Below, piece after piece: positions 30,062-38,488 of a stretch of DNA of 38,488 bases (position 1 is the stretch's first letter; each line of letters starts with the position of its first letter). Below the pieces are notes generated by a model that was given only the letters and a program-made list of their open reading frames with translations, did not search any database and had not been told where the DNA came from. This DNA is from an uncultured Lachnospiraceae bacterium (lineage in GTDB: Bacteria > Bacillota > Clostridia > Lachnospirales > Lachnospiraceae), in assembly GCA_910579285.1 (NCBI GenBank), contig CAJTTT010000003.1:117969-156456 (forward strand), read 5' to 3'. The position numbers were made by a program, and so were the translations under genes.

Positions 30062-31720
30062 ATGGGGGCTGCAGAGGAAAAAACAGGGGCGGCAGCCTGT
30101 TTTGAGGAGTTATGCCGTAATGCGGTAGCGGAGCAGGAAAAATTCCTGATGGACAGGCTCATGGAGAATAAGGATACAGAGTACGGAAAGCTGTTTGGCT
30201 TTGAAGACATACATTCCGTGGAAGAATATCAGAAGGAACTGCCGATCACCTTTCATTATGATTATGAGGCGGCGATTGAGCGTCAGGTGATGGGAGAAGA
30301 TGGGATTCTTACGGCGGAAAGACCTGTGTATTACTGCATCAGCTCCGGCAGTACGGATTCACCTAAGTATATGCCGATTGTTGAGCGGGATATTTTGAGA
30401 CAGAAATTTTACTGGATGGATTTGAGCCAGGAGGTGATCCGCAGGCACATGCCGGACGCAGCGGATGAGGAACTGTTTGGCAAGGTATTCCAGGTTGGGG
30501 AGTTTCGGCGTGATTTTATGCCGGACGGCACAATGGGCGGCGTCCGGGCAGGCGCACTGCACCGTTATCTGGAGGCGAAGGGGGAACTGGATTTCAACAG
30601 TTTTACAGCGCCGAAGGAAGTGCTGTTTCCGAAAAATACGCTGGAGGACCTGCTCTATGTGAAACTGCGCTTTGCGCTTGCGTGCAGGGATGTGACGGCG
30701 ATTCATGGTGTCTTCGTAAACCGGGTTGTGGGGGTGCTGCGGTTTATGGTGGAGAACTGGGACGCCCTTTTGTCGGATATTGAGACAGGGGAAATCAGCG
30801 ACTGCTTTTTGGTGAGCCATGAGTGGGAGACATATCTGAAGGAACACCTCCCGGCAGACCCGGAGAGGGCGGCGGAGCTTCGTGCGATCCCGCAGGATGA
30901 GATGGAACAGGGGCTGGTGAAGAAAATCTGGCCCGGAATCAGATACGCGCAGATGATCGGCGGCAGTATGTTTAAACCATACATGGATAAATTTTTTGAC
31001 TATGTGGGCGATCTGCCGATTCATTACTTTACATATGCGGCTTCGGAGGGATGCTTTGGCATTGCCGGAGGCGTCAACGAGGACGATGCCTATTATACGC
31101 TTCTGCCGGACACCTGTTTCTATGAGTTTATGTCGGAGACGGGGGATGGGGAAAAGATCTATACGATCCGTGATGTGGAAGTGGGATCGAAGTATGAGCT
31201 TCTGATTACCACCTATTCCGGGGTTTACCGCTACGCCATCGGCGATGTGGTGGAGGTGGTCGGTTTTGACGGGCAGGCGCCGATTGTGCGGGTCTGCTAT
31301 CGGAAGAGCCAGGTCATCAATGTGGCAGACGAAAAGATGAACGTGCGTCAGCTGGAGAATGCGATGCGCAAATTCCAGACAAGGGCGGAGTGCACTGCGG
31401 AAGGGTTCTGTGTGGACAGCGATTACGCGAAACAGAGGCCGCGCTACATGCTCTATCTGGAACTGGCGGAGGGGACGCTTCCCGAAAACGCGGAGGAAAT
31501 CCTGGATGAATGTCTGATGGAGAGCTGTTTTGGCTATAAGAGGGACAGAGAGCTTGCAGAGCTTGACCGGGTAAAGATCCAGATGATTCCACAAGGCGGG
31601 TTTAAGGCATATGGAAGATTTATGGCGAAACTGGGACACAGCAAGGAGCAGGATAAGCCGCTCCGCATTTTGGTGACAGAGGAACAGAAGGCGTTCTTTG
31701 GCGGGGCGCTGATGCCATAA
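30062..31720 (+). CDS. GH3 family acyl-adenylate-forming enzyme
   Basis: About 552 residues. The GH3 (auxin-responsive) family motifs are clear: the phosphate-binding loop SSGSTDSPKYMP near residue 100, YFTYAASEGCFGI in the middle, YRYAIGDVVEVVGF, and the hinge VINVADEKMNVRQLENAM. Plant members couple jasmonate or auxin to amino acids through an acyl-adenylate; bacterial members are common in gut Firmicutes and Bacteroidetes without a known substrate. AGGAGGG is closest to ATG 30062, with ATG 30059 immediately before it. It has its own promoter, and the rRNA methyltransferase follows 67 bp later. Confidence 0.88.
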   Translation: MGAAEEKTGAAACFEELCRNAVAEQEKFLMDRLMENKDTEYGKLFGFEDIHSVEEYQKELPITFHYDYEAAIERQVMGEDGILTAERPVYYCISSGSTDSPKYMPIVERDILRQKFYWMDLSQEVIRRHMPDAADEELFGKVFQVGEFRRDFMPDGTMGGVRAGALHRYLEAKGELDFNSFTAPKEVLFPKNTLEDLLYVKLRFALACRDVTAIHGVFVNRVVGVLRFMVENWDALLSDIETGEISDCFLVSHEWETYLKEHLPADPERAAELRAIPQDEMEQGLVKKIWPGIRYAQMIGGSMFKPYMDKFFDYVGDLPIHYFTYAASEGCFGIAGGVNEDDAYYTLLPDTCFYEFMSETGDGEKIYTIRDVEVGSKYELLITTYSGVYRYAIGDVVEVVGFDGQAPIVRVCYRKSQVINVADEKMNVRQLENAMRKFQTRAECTAEGFCVDSDYAKQRPRYMLYLELAEGTLPENAEEILDECLMESCFGYKRDRELAELDRVKIQMIPQGGFKAYGRFMAKLGHSKEQDKPLRILVTEEQKAFFGGALMP

Positions 31721-31787
31721 AACGCTCCGGGAGACAGAAACTGCTTAGGCGGGGTTTACAGGCGGCAGTACAGGCTGAGGAAATAAC

Positions 31788-33272
31788 ATGAAAGAAAAGA
31801 TAACGGTTCTGCCGGGAGCCTTTGCAGAGAGAATGCAGAGGCTCCTTGGCGGTGAGTATGAGGCTTTTGAGGCGAGTTACGGGCAGGAACGGCAGTATGG
31901 CCTGAGACGTAATCTGGAAAAAGGCACAGAAGAAGAATTTATCGGGGTAATGCCCTTTCCGCTGGGAAAAGTTTCCTGGGCGCGGGAAGGGTATTATTAT
32001 GATGGCGCAGTTCAGCCGGGGCGCCATGTGCTTCACGAGGCGGGAGCCTACTATATTCAGGAGCCGTCCGCGATGGCGGCAGTGGAGGCGCTTGCGCCAA
32101 AGCCAGGCGAACGGATTCTGGATCTGTGTGCGGCGCCGGGAGGGAAGACCACACAGATTGCGGGACGGATGCAGGGACAGGGACTGCTTGTCTCCAATGA
32201 ATTGATCGGGGACCGGGCGCGCATTCTTTCTCAGAATGTGGAGAGAATGGGCGTTTCCAACTGTGTTGTATGCAGTGAGAAACCGGAGCGTATGGCGGCC
32301 CTGTTCCCGTCATTTTTTGACCGGGTTCTCGTGGATGCCCCCTGTTCCGGGGAAGGGATGTTCCGAAAGGAGGAGACGGCCAGAGAGGAGTGGAGTCTGG
32401 AGAACGTGCAGATGTGTGCCGAAAGGCAGTCCATGATTCTGAAGGAAGCGGCGAAGATGGTACGTCCTGGCGGTGTGCTGGTCTACTCCACCTGTACATT
32501 TTCGCCGGAGGAAAATGAGGGAACCATCAGTGCATTTCTGCGTATGCATGAGGAATATACTATAGTAGAAACAGGGCTGGAAGACAGCCTTTCTAAGGGG
32601 CGTGCAGACTGGATAGAGCAGCCGGCAGAGGGAATCGGTCATACGCTGCGGCTTTGGCCCCATCTTCTGCGCGGGGAAGGACATTATATTGCCAGACTGC
32701 GCAAGCGCGGGCAGCAGGCGGATGCCTTGCAGCAGACGGGCGCGCGGGAACCAGCCGCGTCAAAAGGAACGCGGAAGTGTGCGGCACAGACGGGCGTGGA
32801 GAAAAATACAGCTCTGGGATATGGAATCTGGCAGATTGCCGGAGAGAAAAAGTTATGTAAACTAATGGAAAGTTTCCTGCGGGAAGAACTGGAGATTGAC
32901 GGCGCGTGGATGGCGCGGCATCCGGGACAGGTGATCCGTTTTGGAGAACAGATTTATCTGGTGCCGGAAGGGATGATTTCCCTTACAGGAATAAAGGTTC
33001 TTCGGCCGGGATTGCAGCTTGCCACGGAGAAAAAGAACCGCTTTGAGCCGGCCCATGCGTTGGCCCATTCGCTTTTGGAGGGGGAGAGCGGCCGCTTTTA
33101 CGAGCTTACGCAGCAGGAGGCGTCTGCCTATCTGCGGGGAGAGAGCATAGCCTGCGGGGAGCAGAGAGGGTGGCTTGCTCTTTCCTATGCGGGATATGCG
33201 CTCGGATTTGGGAAGGCGTCCGGCGGACAGATCAAAAACCATTATCCGAAAGGGCTTCGTAAATCTTTGTAA
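31788..33272 (+). CDS. rsmF: rRNA cytosine-5 methyltransferase (RsmF/NOL1-NOP2-sun family)
   Basis: 494 residues. The catalytic domain has the SAM motif LDLCAAPGGKTTQIAG, the proline-cysteine motif VDAPCSGEGMFRK (Cys186) and the nucleophile motif STCTFSPEENE (Cys236). A linker of low conservation (residues ~300-340) leads to the C-terminal RsmF-type B2 and PUA-like part ending KNHYPKGLRKSL. It methylates a cytosine of 16S rRNA (or tRNA in related members) using SAM. The C-terminal domain favours the RsmF branch over RsmB. The start lies 67 bp after the GH3-family gene. Confidence 0.88.
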   Translation: MKEKITVLPGAFAERMQRLLGGEYEAFEASYGQERQYGLRRNLEKGTEEEFIGVMPFPLGKVSWAREGYYYDGAVQPGRHVLHEAGAYYIQEPSAMAAVEALAPKPGERILDLCAAPGGKTTQIAGRMQGQGLLVSNELIGDRARILSQNVERMGVSNCVVCSEKPERMAALFPSFFDRVLVDAPCSGEGMFRKEETAREEWSLENVQMCAERQSMILKEAAKMVRPGGVLVYSTCTFSPEENEGTISAFLRMHEEYTIVETGLEDSLSKGRADWIEQPAEGIGHTLRLWPHLLRGEGHYIARLRKRGQQADALQQTGAREPAASKGTRKCAAQTGVEKNTALGYGIWQIAGEKKLCKLMESFLREELEIDGAWMARHPGQVIRFGEQIYLVPEGMISLTGIKVLRPGLQLATEKKNRFEPAHALAHSLLEGESGRFYELTQQEASAYLRGESIACGEQRGWLALSYAGYALGFGKASGGQIKNHYPKGLRKSL

Positions 33273-33301
33273 ATTCTTAAGGTTTTGGGTGGATTATAGG
33301 C

Positions 33302-33330
33302 TTGCCAAATGATTCTGCCTGGAATATACT
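33302..33330 (+). promoter_or_regulatory. Sigma-A promoter for the MBOAT/SGNH operon
   Basis: TTGCCA (33302-33307), a 17-bp spacer and TATACT (33325-33330), giving a leader of about 60 bases before ATG 33395. Confidence 0.7.
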
Positions 33331-33394
33331 AGATGTAGACTTTTGCAGAAGATAAACTACTTCATGGTGTGTGTTAATGTAGGGAGTTCTTTCG

Positions 33395-34813
33395 ATGTTA
33401 TTTTCCAGTGTGGGATTTTTGTTTCGGTTTCTGCCGATTTTTATATTTATTTATCTGACGTTTCCTAAATATCGCAATATTGTACTTTTGACAGGAAGCC
33501 TGATCTTCTATGGAGTGGGAGAACCGTATTTCGTTCTGCTGCTTCTTTTGTCTGTGCTGGTAAACTATGGCTTTAGTTGCTACATGTTCTGGGAACCGCG
33601 TTCGCCCCAGAAAAACCGCAGGAAAAAGGCGGCGAGAAGGCGGAAACGGGCGTTAACCCTGGCTGTCACCTTTGATCTCGGCGTACTGTTTGTGTTCAAA
33701 TACTGGGATTTTGCCGCTGGAAGCATCAATGCGCTTGCCGGGCAGGGAATTTTGCCGCTGCTTTCTCTGGCGCTGCCTCTGGGAATCAGTTTTTATACTT
33801 TTCAGATGCTCTCTTATCAGATTGACTGCTACCGGGGAACCCTGGAGAAGCGTGTCGGACTGATTCCCTTTGCCACTTATGTCTGCATGTTTCCCCAGCT
33901 GATAGCCGGGCCAATCGTCCGCTACAGTGAGGTGGCGGAGCGCATGATAAGCAGGCGGGTGCGGATCAGAGATCTGGAGAACGGGTTGAAACTGTTTACG
34001 CTGGGGCTGGGGCTTAAGGTGCTTCTGGCGAACCAGATTGGCACCCTCTGGAATCTGATAATGACGGCTGGCGCGGGCAGGCTTCATGTGCTTGTGGCGT
34101 GGCTGGGTGCGGCTGCCTATTCCTTCCAGATTTATTTTGATTTCTGGGGCTACTCCGTGATGGCGATGGGACTTGGCAAGATGCTGGGATTTTCCATTCC
34201 GCGCAACTTTGATCATCCGTATATTTCCCGTTCTCTGTCAGAATTTTGGAGAAGATGGCATATGACGCTTGGCAGATGGTTCAAGGAGTATGTGTACATC
34301 CCGATGGGCGGCAGCCGGAAGGGAAACGGGCGCACTATCTTTCATCTGTTTGTGGTCTGGGCGTTTACCGGGCTGTGGCATGGGGCAGCATGGAATTTTG
34401 TTCTCTGGGGCATTGTCTTTTTTCTGCTGCTTTCCCTGGAGAAGAGGACTTACGGAAAGAGACTGGAACAAAGCCGTGTGCTTGGCCATATTTACACAGT
34501 GCTGCTGATTCCCGTGACCTGGGTGATATTTGCCATTACGGATATGGGACAGCTGGCCGGATATCTGGGCAATCTGGCCGGATACCACAGAGAGGAGATC
34601 CTGGTTGGGGTAACACAGCTTCTCCGATATCTCAAAGAATATGGACTGTTATTGATAGCGTGTGTTATTTTTGTGACACCCCTGCCGGAAAAACTGTACT
34701 GGAAATGGAAAGACCGCTGGTTTGCAGTGCTCATACTGCTGGGTATTTTCTGGTGGTCGGTGAGGGAGATTATTTCAGGGAGCAATAATCCGTTTTTATA
34801 TTTTAGATTTTAG
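33395..34813 (+). CDS. MBOAT family membrane O-acyltransferase (AlgI/DltB-like)
   Basis: 472 residues with about ten membrane helices. The family core is present: LPLGISFYTFQMLSYQIDCY, PQLIAGPIVRYSEV, SLSEFWRRWHMTLGRWFKEY followed by VYIPMGGSRKG, and the catalytic-His segment WAFTGLWHGAAWNFVLWG. Such proteins move acyl (often acetyl) groups across the membrane to an exported polysaccharide or teichoic acid. The next gene encodes an SGNH-type extracellular partner, as in AlgI-AlgJ/X and PatA-type pairs. No dltA or dltC lies nearby, so D-alanylation is unlikely and polysaccharide or peptidoglycan acetylation more likely. It starts after GGGAG with a strong promoter 65 bp upstream. Confidence 0.9.
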   Translation: MLFSSVGFLFRFLPIFIFIYLTFPKYRNIVLLTGSLIFYGVGEPYFVLLLLLSVLVNYGFSCYMFWEPRSPQKNRRKKAARRRKRALTLAVTFDLGVLFVFKYWDFAAGSINALAGQGILPLLSLALPLGISFYTFQMLSYQIDCYRGTLEKRVGLIPFATYVCMFPQLIAGPIVRYSEVAERMISRRVRIRDLENGLKLFTLGLGLKVLLANQIGTLWNLIMTAGAGRLHVLVAWLGAAAYSFQIYFDFWGYSVMAMGLGKMLGFSIPRNFDHPYISRSLSEFWRRWHMTLGRWFKEYVYIPMGGSRKGNGRTIFHLFVVWAFTGLWHGAAWNFVLWGIVFFLLLSLEKRTYGKRLEQSRVLGHIYTVLLIPVTWVIFAITDMGQLAGYLGNLAGYHREEILVGVTQLLRYLKEYGLLLIACVIFVTPLPEKLYWKWKDRWFAVLILLGIFWWSVREIISGSNNPFLYFRF

Positions 34814-34832
34814 CGTGTGAACGAGGCGAAAT

Positions 34833-35984
34833 ATGAACAGCAATAAGTTGAGAACTTTTCTGGAAATCATGTATAATTGTCCCTTCATCCTGCTTGTAAT
34901 TTTTACAAGCATCATATTCGGCGTGCTTTTTGATGGGGACGGAAACCGCAGAGCCGTCCATGCAATGGCGGATTCACGTTTGGTACAGGAGGGGGTAAAT
35001 GCGGGGGAGGGAGACGAAAACCTGGGAGAAGAGAGCGGAATAGAGATAAATGGGAAACGAGATTTGGATGATTCAGTGAAACGGGAAACGGAAAAAGAGA
35101 CCGAGGGAGACGAGGAAACTCTCCAAAATGCAGGAGAACGCAGGGAAAACGGTGATAAAATTAAGGATGATTTGAAACAAAAAAACGATACACAAGGTTC
35201 TGAGAATCCTGTAAAAGCGGAGGAAGTGGAGACGCGTGCTACAGAATTTGTGGAATATGTGCCGATTGAGACGCATTCCAGATATTACTCTGATGCAGGA
35301 AAAACTGCATTGACCACGGCATATGATTATGTGTTAGAGAACGAGAGTTATTTTAATGACGCCGCCTTTCTGGGAGATTCACGAACGCTGGGCATATCAG
35401 ACTATGCGGGACTGGAGGGCGCAGACTTCTTTTGTGACAACGGCATGACCATCTACAAGCTTCTGGGGGATGATGGGGTGACTTATCAGAAGACGGGAGA
35501 GAAGGTGGACTTGAAGGAAATTCTGCAGGAGAAGCATTACGGCAAAATTTATATCATGCTTGGGATGAATGAGCTGGGGTACGGTGATACTCCCATGTAT
35601 CTGAAGCAGTATCTGAAGGTGATTCAGCAGATCAAAGAATGGCAGCCGGGTGTTATTATTTATGTGATGGCGAATCTCCATGTGAGCCAGGAAAAGAATA
35701 ATATGGAGTCAGAGTTTAACAATATTAACATCAATGATAAAAACGTGGCGTCTGCTAGACTTGCCAACGGGAAAGATGTTTTTTATCTGGACTGTAATCC
35801 GCTGTTTACCGATGAGGAGGGATATCTGCTGGCGGATCTCACCTTTGACGGGGTGCATCTCTATGCGCAGCACTACGATAAATGGCGGGATTTTCTCTTT
35901 GCCCACGGGGTAGAGCGTGAGGAAATGCAGCAGACGGAAGGAAGCGGACAGAAGGAAGCGCCTGGGGAGCCGGGTGATTCGTGA
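34833..35984 (+). CDS. SGNH/GDSL-like extracellular acyltransferase or esterase
   Basis: 383 residues. An N-terminal membrane anchor (residues ~15-32, NCPFILLVIFTSIIFGVLF) is followed by a long Glu/Lys-rich linker (to ~residue 130) and an SGNH domain. The domain has AAFLGDSRTLGI (block I Ser), a block III-like GMNELGYG with Asn, and the block V pair DGVHLY (Asp-His). The enzyme faces outside and would take the acyl group delivered by the MBOAT protein 19 bp upstream and place it on a surface polymer, or remove one. The target polymer cannot be told. Confidence 0.85.
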   Translation: MNSNKLRTFLEIMYNCPFILLVIFTSIIFGVLFDGDGNRRAVHAMADSRLVQEGVNAGEGDENLGEESGIEINGKRDLDDSVKRETEKETEGDEETLQNAGERRENGDKIKDDLKQKNDTQGSENPVKAEEVETRATEFVEYVPIETHSRYYSDAGKTALTTAYDYVLENESYFNDAAFLGDSRTLGISDYAGLEGADFFCDNGMTIYKLLGDDGVTYQKTGEKVDLKEILQEKHYGKIYIMLGMNELGYGDTPMYLKQYLKVIQQIKEWQPGVIIYVMANLHVSQEKNNMESEFNNININDKNVASARLANGKDVFYLDCNPLFTDEEGYLLADLTFDGVHLYAQHYDKWRDFLFAHGVEREEMQQTEGSGQKEAPGEPGDS

Positions 35985-36018
35985 GGCGGCTTGAGATGTT
36001 TCGGAATGAGGTGCAGGG

Positions 36019-36762
36019 ATGGAAAAGGTGCGTTTGAACAAATATCTGGCCTCCTGCGGCGTGTGCTCCAGACGGGATGCGGATAAGCTGATTGAGGCTG
36101 GGGAAGTTTATATAAACGGGGAAAAGGCACAGACAGGCATGAAGGCAGGGCCGGATGACCAGGTGGAAGTGCGGGGAAAATGTCTTCTGCATCCAGAGGA
36201 AAAGGTAGTGCTGGCCTACTATAAGCCTGTGGGGGTGGTCTGTTCGGAGCGGGATGCGCATGCGGGCCGGCTGGTGACGAAGGAGATCGGCTACCAAAAG
36301 CGCGTAACTTACGCGGGCCGGCTCGATAAAGATTCTGAGGGACTGCTGCTTCTCACCAACGACGGAGAGCTGATAGACGCGATGATGCGTGGAAAGAACG
36401 GGCATGAGAAAGAGTACATGGTCAAGGCTGACCGAAAATGGGAGGAAGGCGCCATAGACCGTATGCGGGAAGGCGTGTATCTGGAGGAACTGGGGCAGAC
36501 AACAAGACCCTGCGAGATTGAGCAGGTGGGGGAGAAAACGCTGCGGATGGTGCTCACTCAGGGACTGAACAGGCAGATACGGCGTATGTGTGAGACACAG
36601 GGATATCGCGTGAAGAGCCTTAAGAGAACGCGCGTTATTAATATAAGGCTGGAAAAGCTGAAACCGGGTGAGTACAGGGAACTGGCAGGGCAGGAGCGGG
36701 AGGAACTGTACCGGCTCTGCGGGTTGTCTGACGGCCGGGCGGGACAAAGATGCGGGGGCTGA
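36019..36762 (+). CDS. RsuA/RluB-family pseudouridine synthase
   Basis: 247 residues. An S4 RNA-binding domain at the N-terminus (MEKVRLNKYLASCGVCSRRD) is followed by the catalytic domain with YKPVGVVCSE, the active-site motif GRLDKDSEGLLLLTNDG (catalytic Asp near residue 103) and the family end LTQGLNRQIRRMCETQGYRV. It converts a specific uridine of 16S or 23S rRNA to pseudouridine. It lies 34 bp after the SGNH gene and 6 bp before the DNA ligase gene. RluB- and RluF-type enzymes are not separable by eye. Confidence 0.92.
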   Translation: MEKVRLNKYLASCGVCSRRDADKLIEAGEVYINGEKAQTGMKAGPDDQVEVRGKCLLHPEEKVVLAYYKPVGVVCSERDAHAGRLVTKEIGYQKRVTYAGRLDKDSEGLLLLTNDGELIDAMMRGKNGHEKEYMVKADRKWEEGAIDRMREGVYLEELGQTTRPCEIEQVGEKTLRMVLTQGLNRQIRRMCETQGYRVKSLKRTRVINIRLEKLKPGEYRELAGQEREELYRLCGLSDGRAGQRCGG

Positions 36763-36768
36763 CAGGAG

Positions 36769-38488
36769 ATGACGGAAAACAGATTGGATCGTATGCGGGA
36801 GCTTGTCTCCCTTTTAAACAGGGCTTCAGAGGCATACTATGCGAAGGACGAAGAGATGATGTCGAACTTCGAGTATGACAGACTTTACGATGAGTTGACA
36901 AAGCTGGAGCAGGAGCTTGGGGTGACCTTGACGGACAGCCCTACTGTGCAGGTAGGCTACGAGGCGGTGGATGAACTGCCCAAGGAACGGCATGAGACGG
37001 CGATGCTTTCCCTGGCAAAGACGAAGAGCAGGGAGGAGCTTGTTGACTGGCTGAACGGAAAAGAAGGGCTTTTGTCATGGAAACTGGACGGGCTGACCAT
37101 CGTGCTGACCTATCGGGACGGCGCGCTGCAAAAGGCGGTTACGAGAGGCAACGGTGAGGTTGGCGAGGTGGTCACCAACAATGCCAGGGTGTTCCGAAAC
37201 CTGCCGCTTGCCATTCCCTATAAAGGGGAACTGATCCTGCGGGGTGAGGCGGTCATCACTTACAGCGGCTTTGAAAAAATCAACAGGGAAATCGAGGACG
37301 ATCAGGCGAAGTATAAAAACCCCAGAAATCTCTGCAGTGGCAGTGTCAGACAGCTTGATAACCAGATTACGGCGGAGAGGGGCGTGTGCTTTTACGCCTT
37401 TTCCCTCGTGCGGGCGGATGTGGACTTTCATAATTCCCGCATCGAACAGTCTGCCTTTTTGCAAGAGCAGGGATTTGCTGTGGTGGAGCACCGTCTGGTG
37501 ACCCCCGGGAATATATTGGATAACATTGGTTATTTTGAAGAGAAAATACAGACCTTTGATGTGCCCTCTGACGGCCTGGTGCTTACTTATGAAGATATGG
37601 CATACGGCGCGTCTCTCGGCAGGACGGCGAAATTTCCCAGGGATTCCATTGCCTTCAAGTGGGCGGATGAGCTGCGGGAGACGACGCTTATGGAGATGGA
37701 GTGGAGCGCCAGCCGCACCGGGCTGATCAATCCTGTGGCCATCTTCGAGCCGGTGGAACTGGAGGGTACCACGGTGAGCAGGGCGTCCGTGCACAATATC
37801 AGCATTGTGAGGGGACTTAAGCTGGGCATCGGGGACAGAATTACAGTCTATAAGGCGAACATGATTATCCCCCAGATCGCGGAGAATCTGACGATGAGCG
37901 ATTCGCTGGAAATCCCCGAAGCTTGTCCTGTCTGCGGTCAGCCCACGCGCATCAGCCAGACGAACGATGTACTGACGCTTATCTGCGATAATCCCGACTG
38001 TGATGCGAAGAAAATCAAGGCGTTCACCTTGTTAGTGAGCCGGGATGCGCTGAATGTGGACGGTCTGTCGGAGTCCACACTGGAAAAGTTTCTGGCCAGA
38101 GGATTCTTGCATGAGTTTGCGGATCTTTTCCGTCTGGAACGGTTCCGGGAAGAAATAACGCAGATGGACGGCTTTGGGGAGAAATCCTACCAGAATCTTT
38201 CGGAAAGTCTGGAGAGAGCGAGAAAAACCACGCTTCCGCGGCTGATCTACGGATTGGGGATTGAGAATGTGGGTGTGGCGAATGCCAAAATGCTTTGCAG
38301 GCATTTTCAGTATGATCTGCAGGCGCTGCGGGATGCCTCTGCGGAAGAGCTTGCGGAGATTGACGGCATCGGCGGGGTGATTGCGCAGAGTATTTATGAC
38401 TATTTTCACAGGGAAAAGGCGGTGGAGCAGCTTGAAAGTCTGCTGGGAGAACTGGAAATCGAGAAACAGGAGACGGCACAGACAGAGC
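36769..38488 (+). CDS. ligA: NAD-dependent DNA ligase LigA (3' end outside window)
   Basis: 573 codons are seen, open to the window end. The N-terminal Ia domain has AYYAKDEEMMSNFEYDRLYD. The adenylation motif is SWKLDGLTIVL with Lys105 as the AMP-attachment site. The zinc finger uses CPVCGQP and then CDNPDCDAKK. Helix-hairpin-helix repeats follow (DGFGEKSYQNL, IDGIGGVIAQSI). The BRCT domain would lie beyond the edge. It seals nicks in DNA with NAD. The usual TRGDGxxGEDVT appears as TRGNGEVGEVVT, and IxMLSLxNAF-type sequence as MLSLAKTKSREEL, so this is a divergent branch or a second ligase. AGGAG directly abuts ATG 36769; ATG 36793 is an alternative start. Confidence 0.93.
   Translation, partial: MTENRLDRMRELVSLLNRASEAYYAKDEEMMSNFEYDRLYDELTKLEQELGVTLTDSPTVQVGYEAVDELPKERHETAMLSLAKTKSREELVDWLNGKEGLLSWKLDGLTIVLTYRDGALQKAVTRGNGEVGEVVTNNARVFRNLPLAIPYKGELILRGEAVITYSGFEKINREIEDDQAKYKNPRNLCSGSVRQLDNQITAERGVCFYAFSLVRADVDFHNSRIEQSAFLQEQGFAVVEHRLVTPGNILDNIGYFEEKIQTFDVPSDGLVLTYEDMAYGASLGRTAKFPRDSIAFKWADELRETTLMEMEWSASRTGLINPVAIFEPVELEGTTVSRASVHNISIVRGLKLGIGDRITVYKANMIIPQIAENLTMSDSLEIPEACPVCGQPTRISQTNDVLTLICDNPDCDAKKIKAFTLLVSRDALNVDGLSESTLEKFLARGFLHEFADLFRLERFREEITQMDGFGEKSYQNLSESLERARKTTLPRLIYGLGIENVGVANAKMLCRHFQYDLQALRDASAEELAEIDGIGGVIAQSIYDYFHREKAVEQLESLLGELEIEKQETAQTE

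Noticed and set aside
29854..30210. 119-residue extension of the symporter
   Set aside because: It crosses two divergent promoters and overlaps the GH3-family gene; ATG 29853 has a strong ribosome binding site and gives the normal family length.
30359..31639. 426-codon open frame antisense to the GH3-family gene
   Set aside because: His/Arg-rich shadow of a gene with clear motifs on the other strand.
33395..34813. dltB
   Set aside because: No dltA, dltC or dltD in order; the partner is an SGNH protein of the AlgJ/X kind.

Overview
The window looks like a chromosomal stretch from a Lachnospiraceae-type gut Clostridium. The evidence is strong AGGAGG-type ribosome binding sites, sigma-A promoters with 17-bp spacers, TTG/GTG starts, TGA used as stop, a small alarmone synthetase, a GH43 lipoprotein and several clostridial families of unknown function. 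No rRNA, tRNA or CRISPR array was seen.

Region 1 (1-6626) is a carbohydrate locus. It holds the end of a sugar ABC ATPase, its permease, a Gfo/Idh/MocA dehydrogenase, a TIM-barrel sugar isomerase/epimerase, a ROK repressor, a polyol-type zinc dehydrogenase and a GPH sugar transporter broken by an internal deletion. The ROK and dehydrogenase promoters share an 11-bp element just downstream of the -10, a good candidate ROK operator. Region 2 (about 6800-18930) is an accessory island, AT-rich in its middle, with much decay. It holds two secreted repeat proteins, a small HTH regulator, remnants of a BlaR1-type sensor, a DUF2971 gene and a Rep_2 plasmid initiator. Intact genes include an Mrr-like nuclease, two zinc-ribbon membrane proteins, a Fic protein with repeated TTAGGCGAA boxes in its promoter, and a three-gene cassette built around a DUF6508-HhH-GPD DNA-glycosylase fusion. 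The cassette's third gene looks like a nuclease that lost its catalytic segment.

Region 3 (18939-22954) has a low-molecular-weight phosphatase, then a coiled-coil protein, an orphan LytTR response regulator, a FliD-C-terminus-like protein and a low-complexity protein. Upstream of both transcription units are pairs of GTTCGTGACA-like repeats 21 bp apart and GCCGATAT boxes, suggesting LytTR plus SigD (motility sigma) control. I consider this regulatory unit, and the glycosylase cassette, the best candidates for undescribed biology.

Region 4 (22959-38488) is mostly ordinary chromosome: an iron-sulfur aldo/keto reductase, a RelQ-type alarmone synthetase, a GH43 arabinanase-like lipoprotein convergent with an ArsR-type regulator carrying a large C-terminal domain, a PutP-type symporter divergent from a GH3-family adenylating enzyme, an RsmF-type rRNA methyltransferase, an MBOAT/SGNH acylation pair, an RsuA-type pseudouridine synthase and NAD-dependent DNA ligase cut by the window end. 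All functional calls come from reading motifs by eye; no database search was run.
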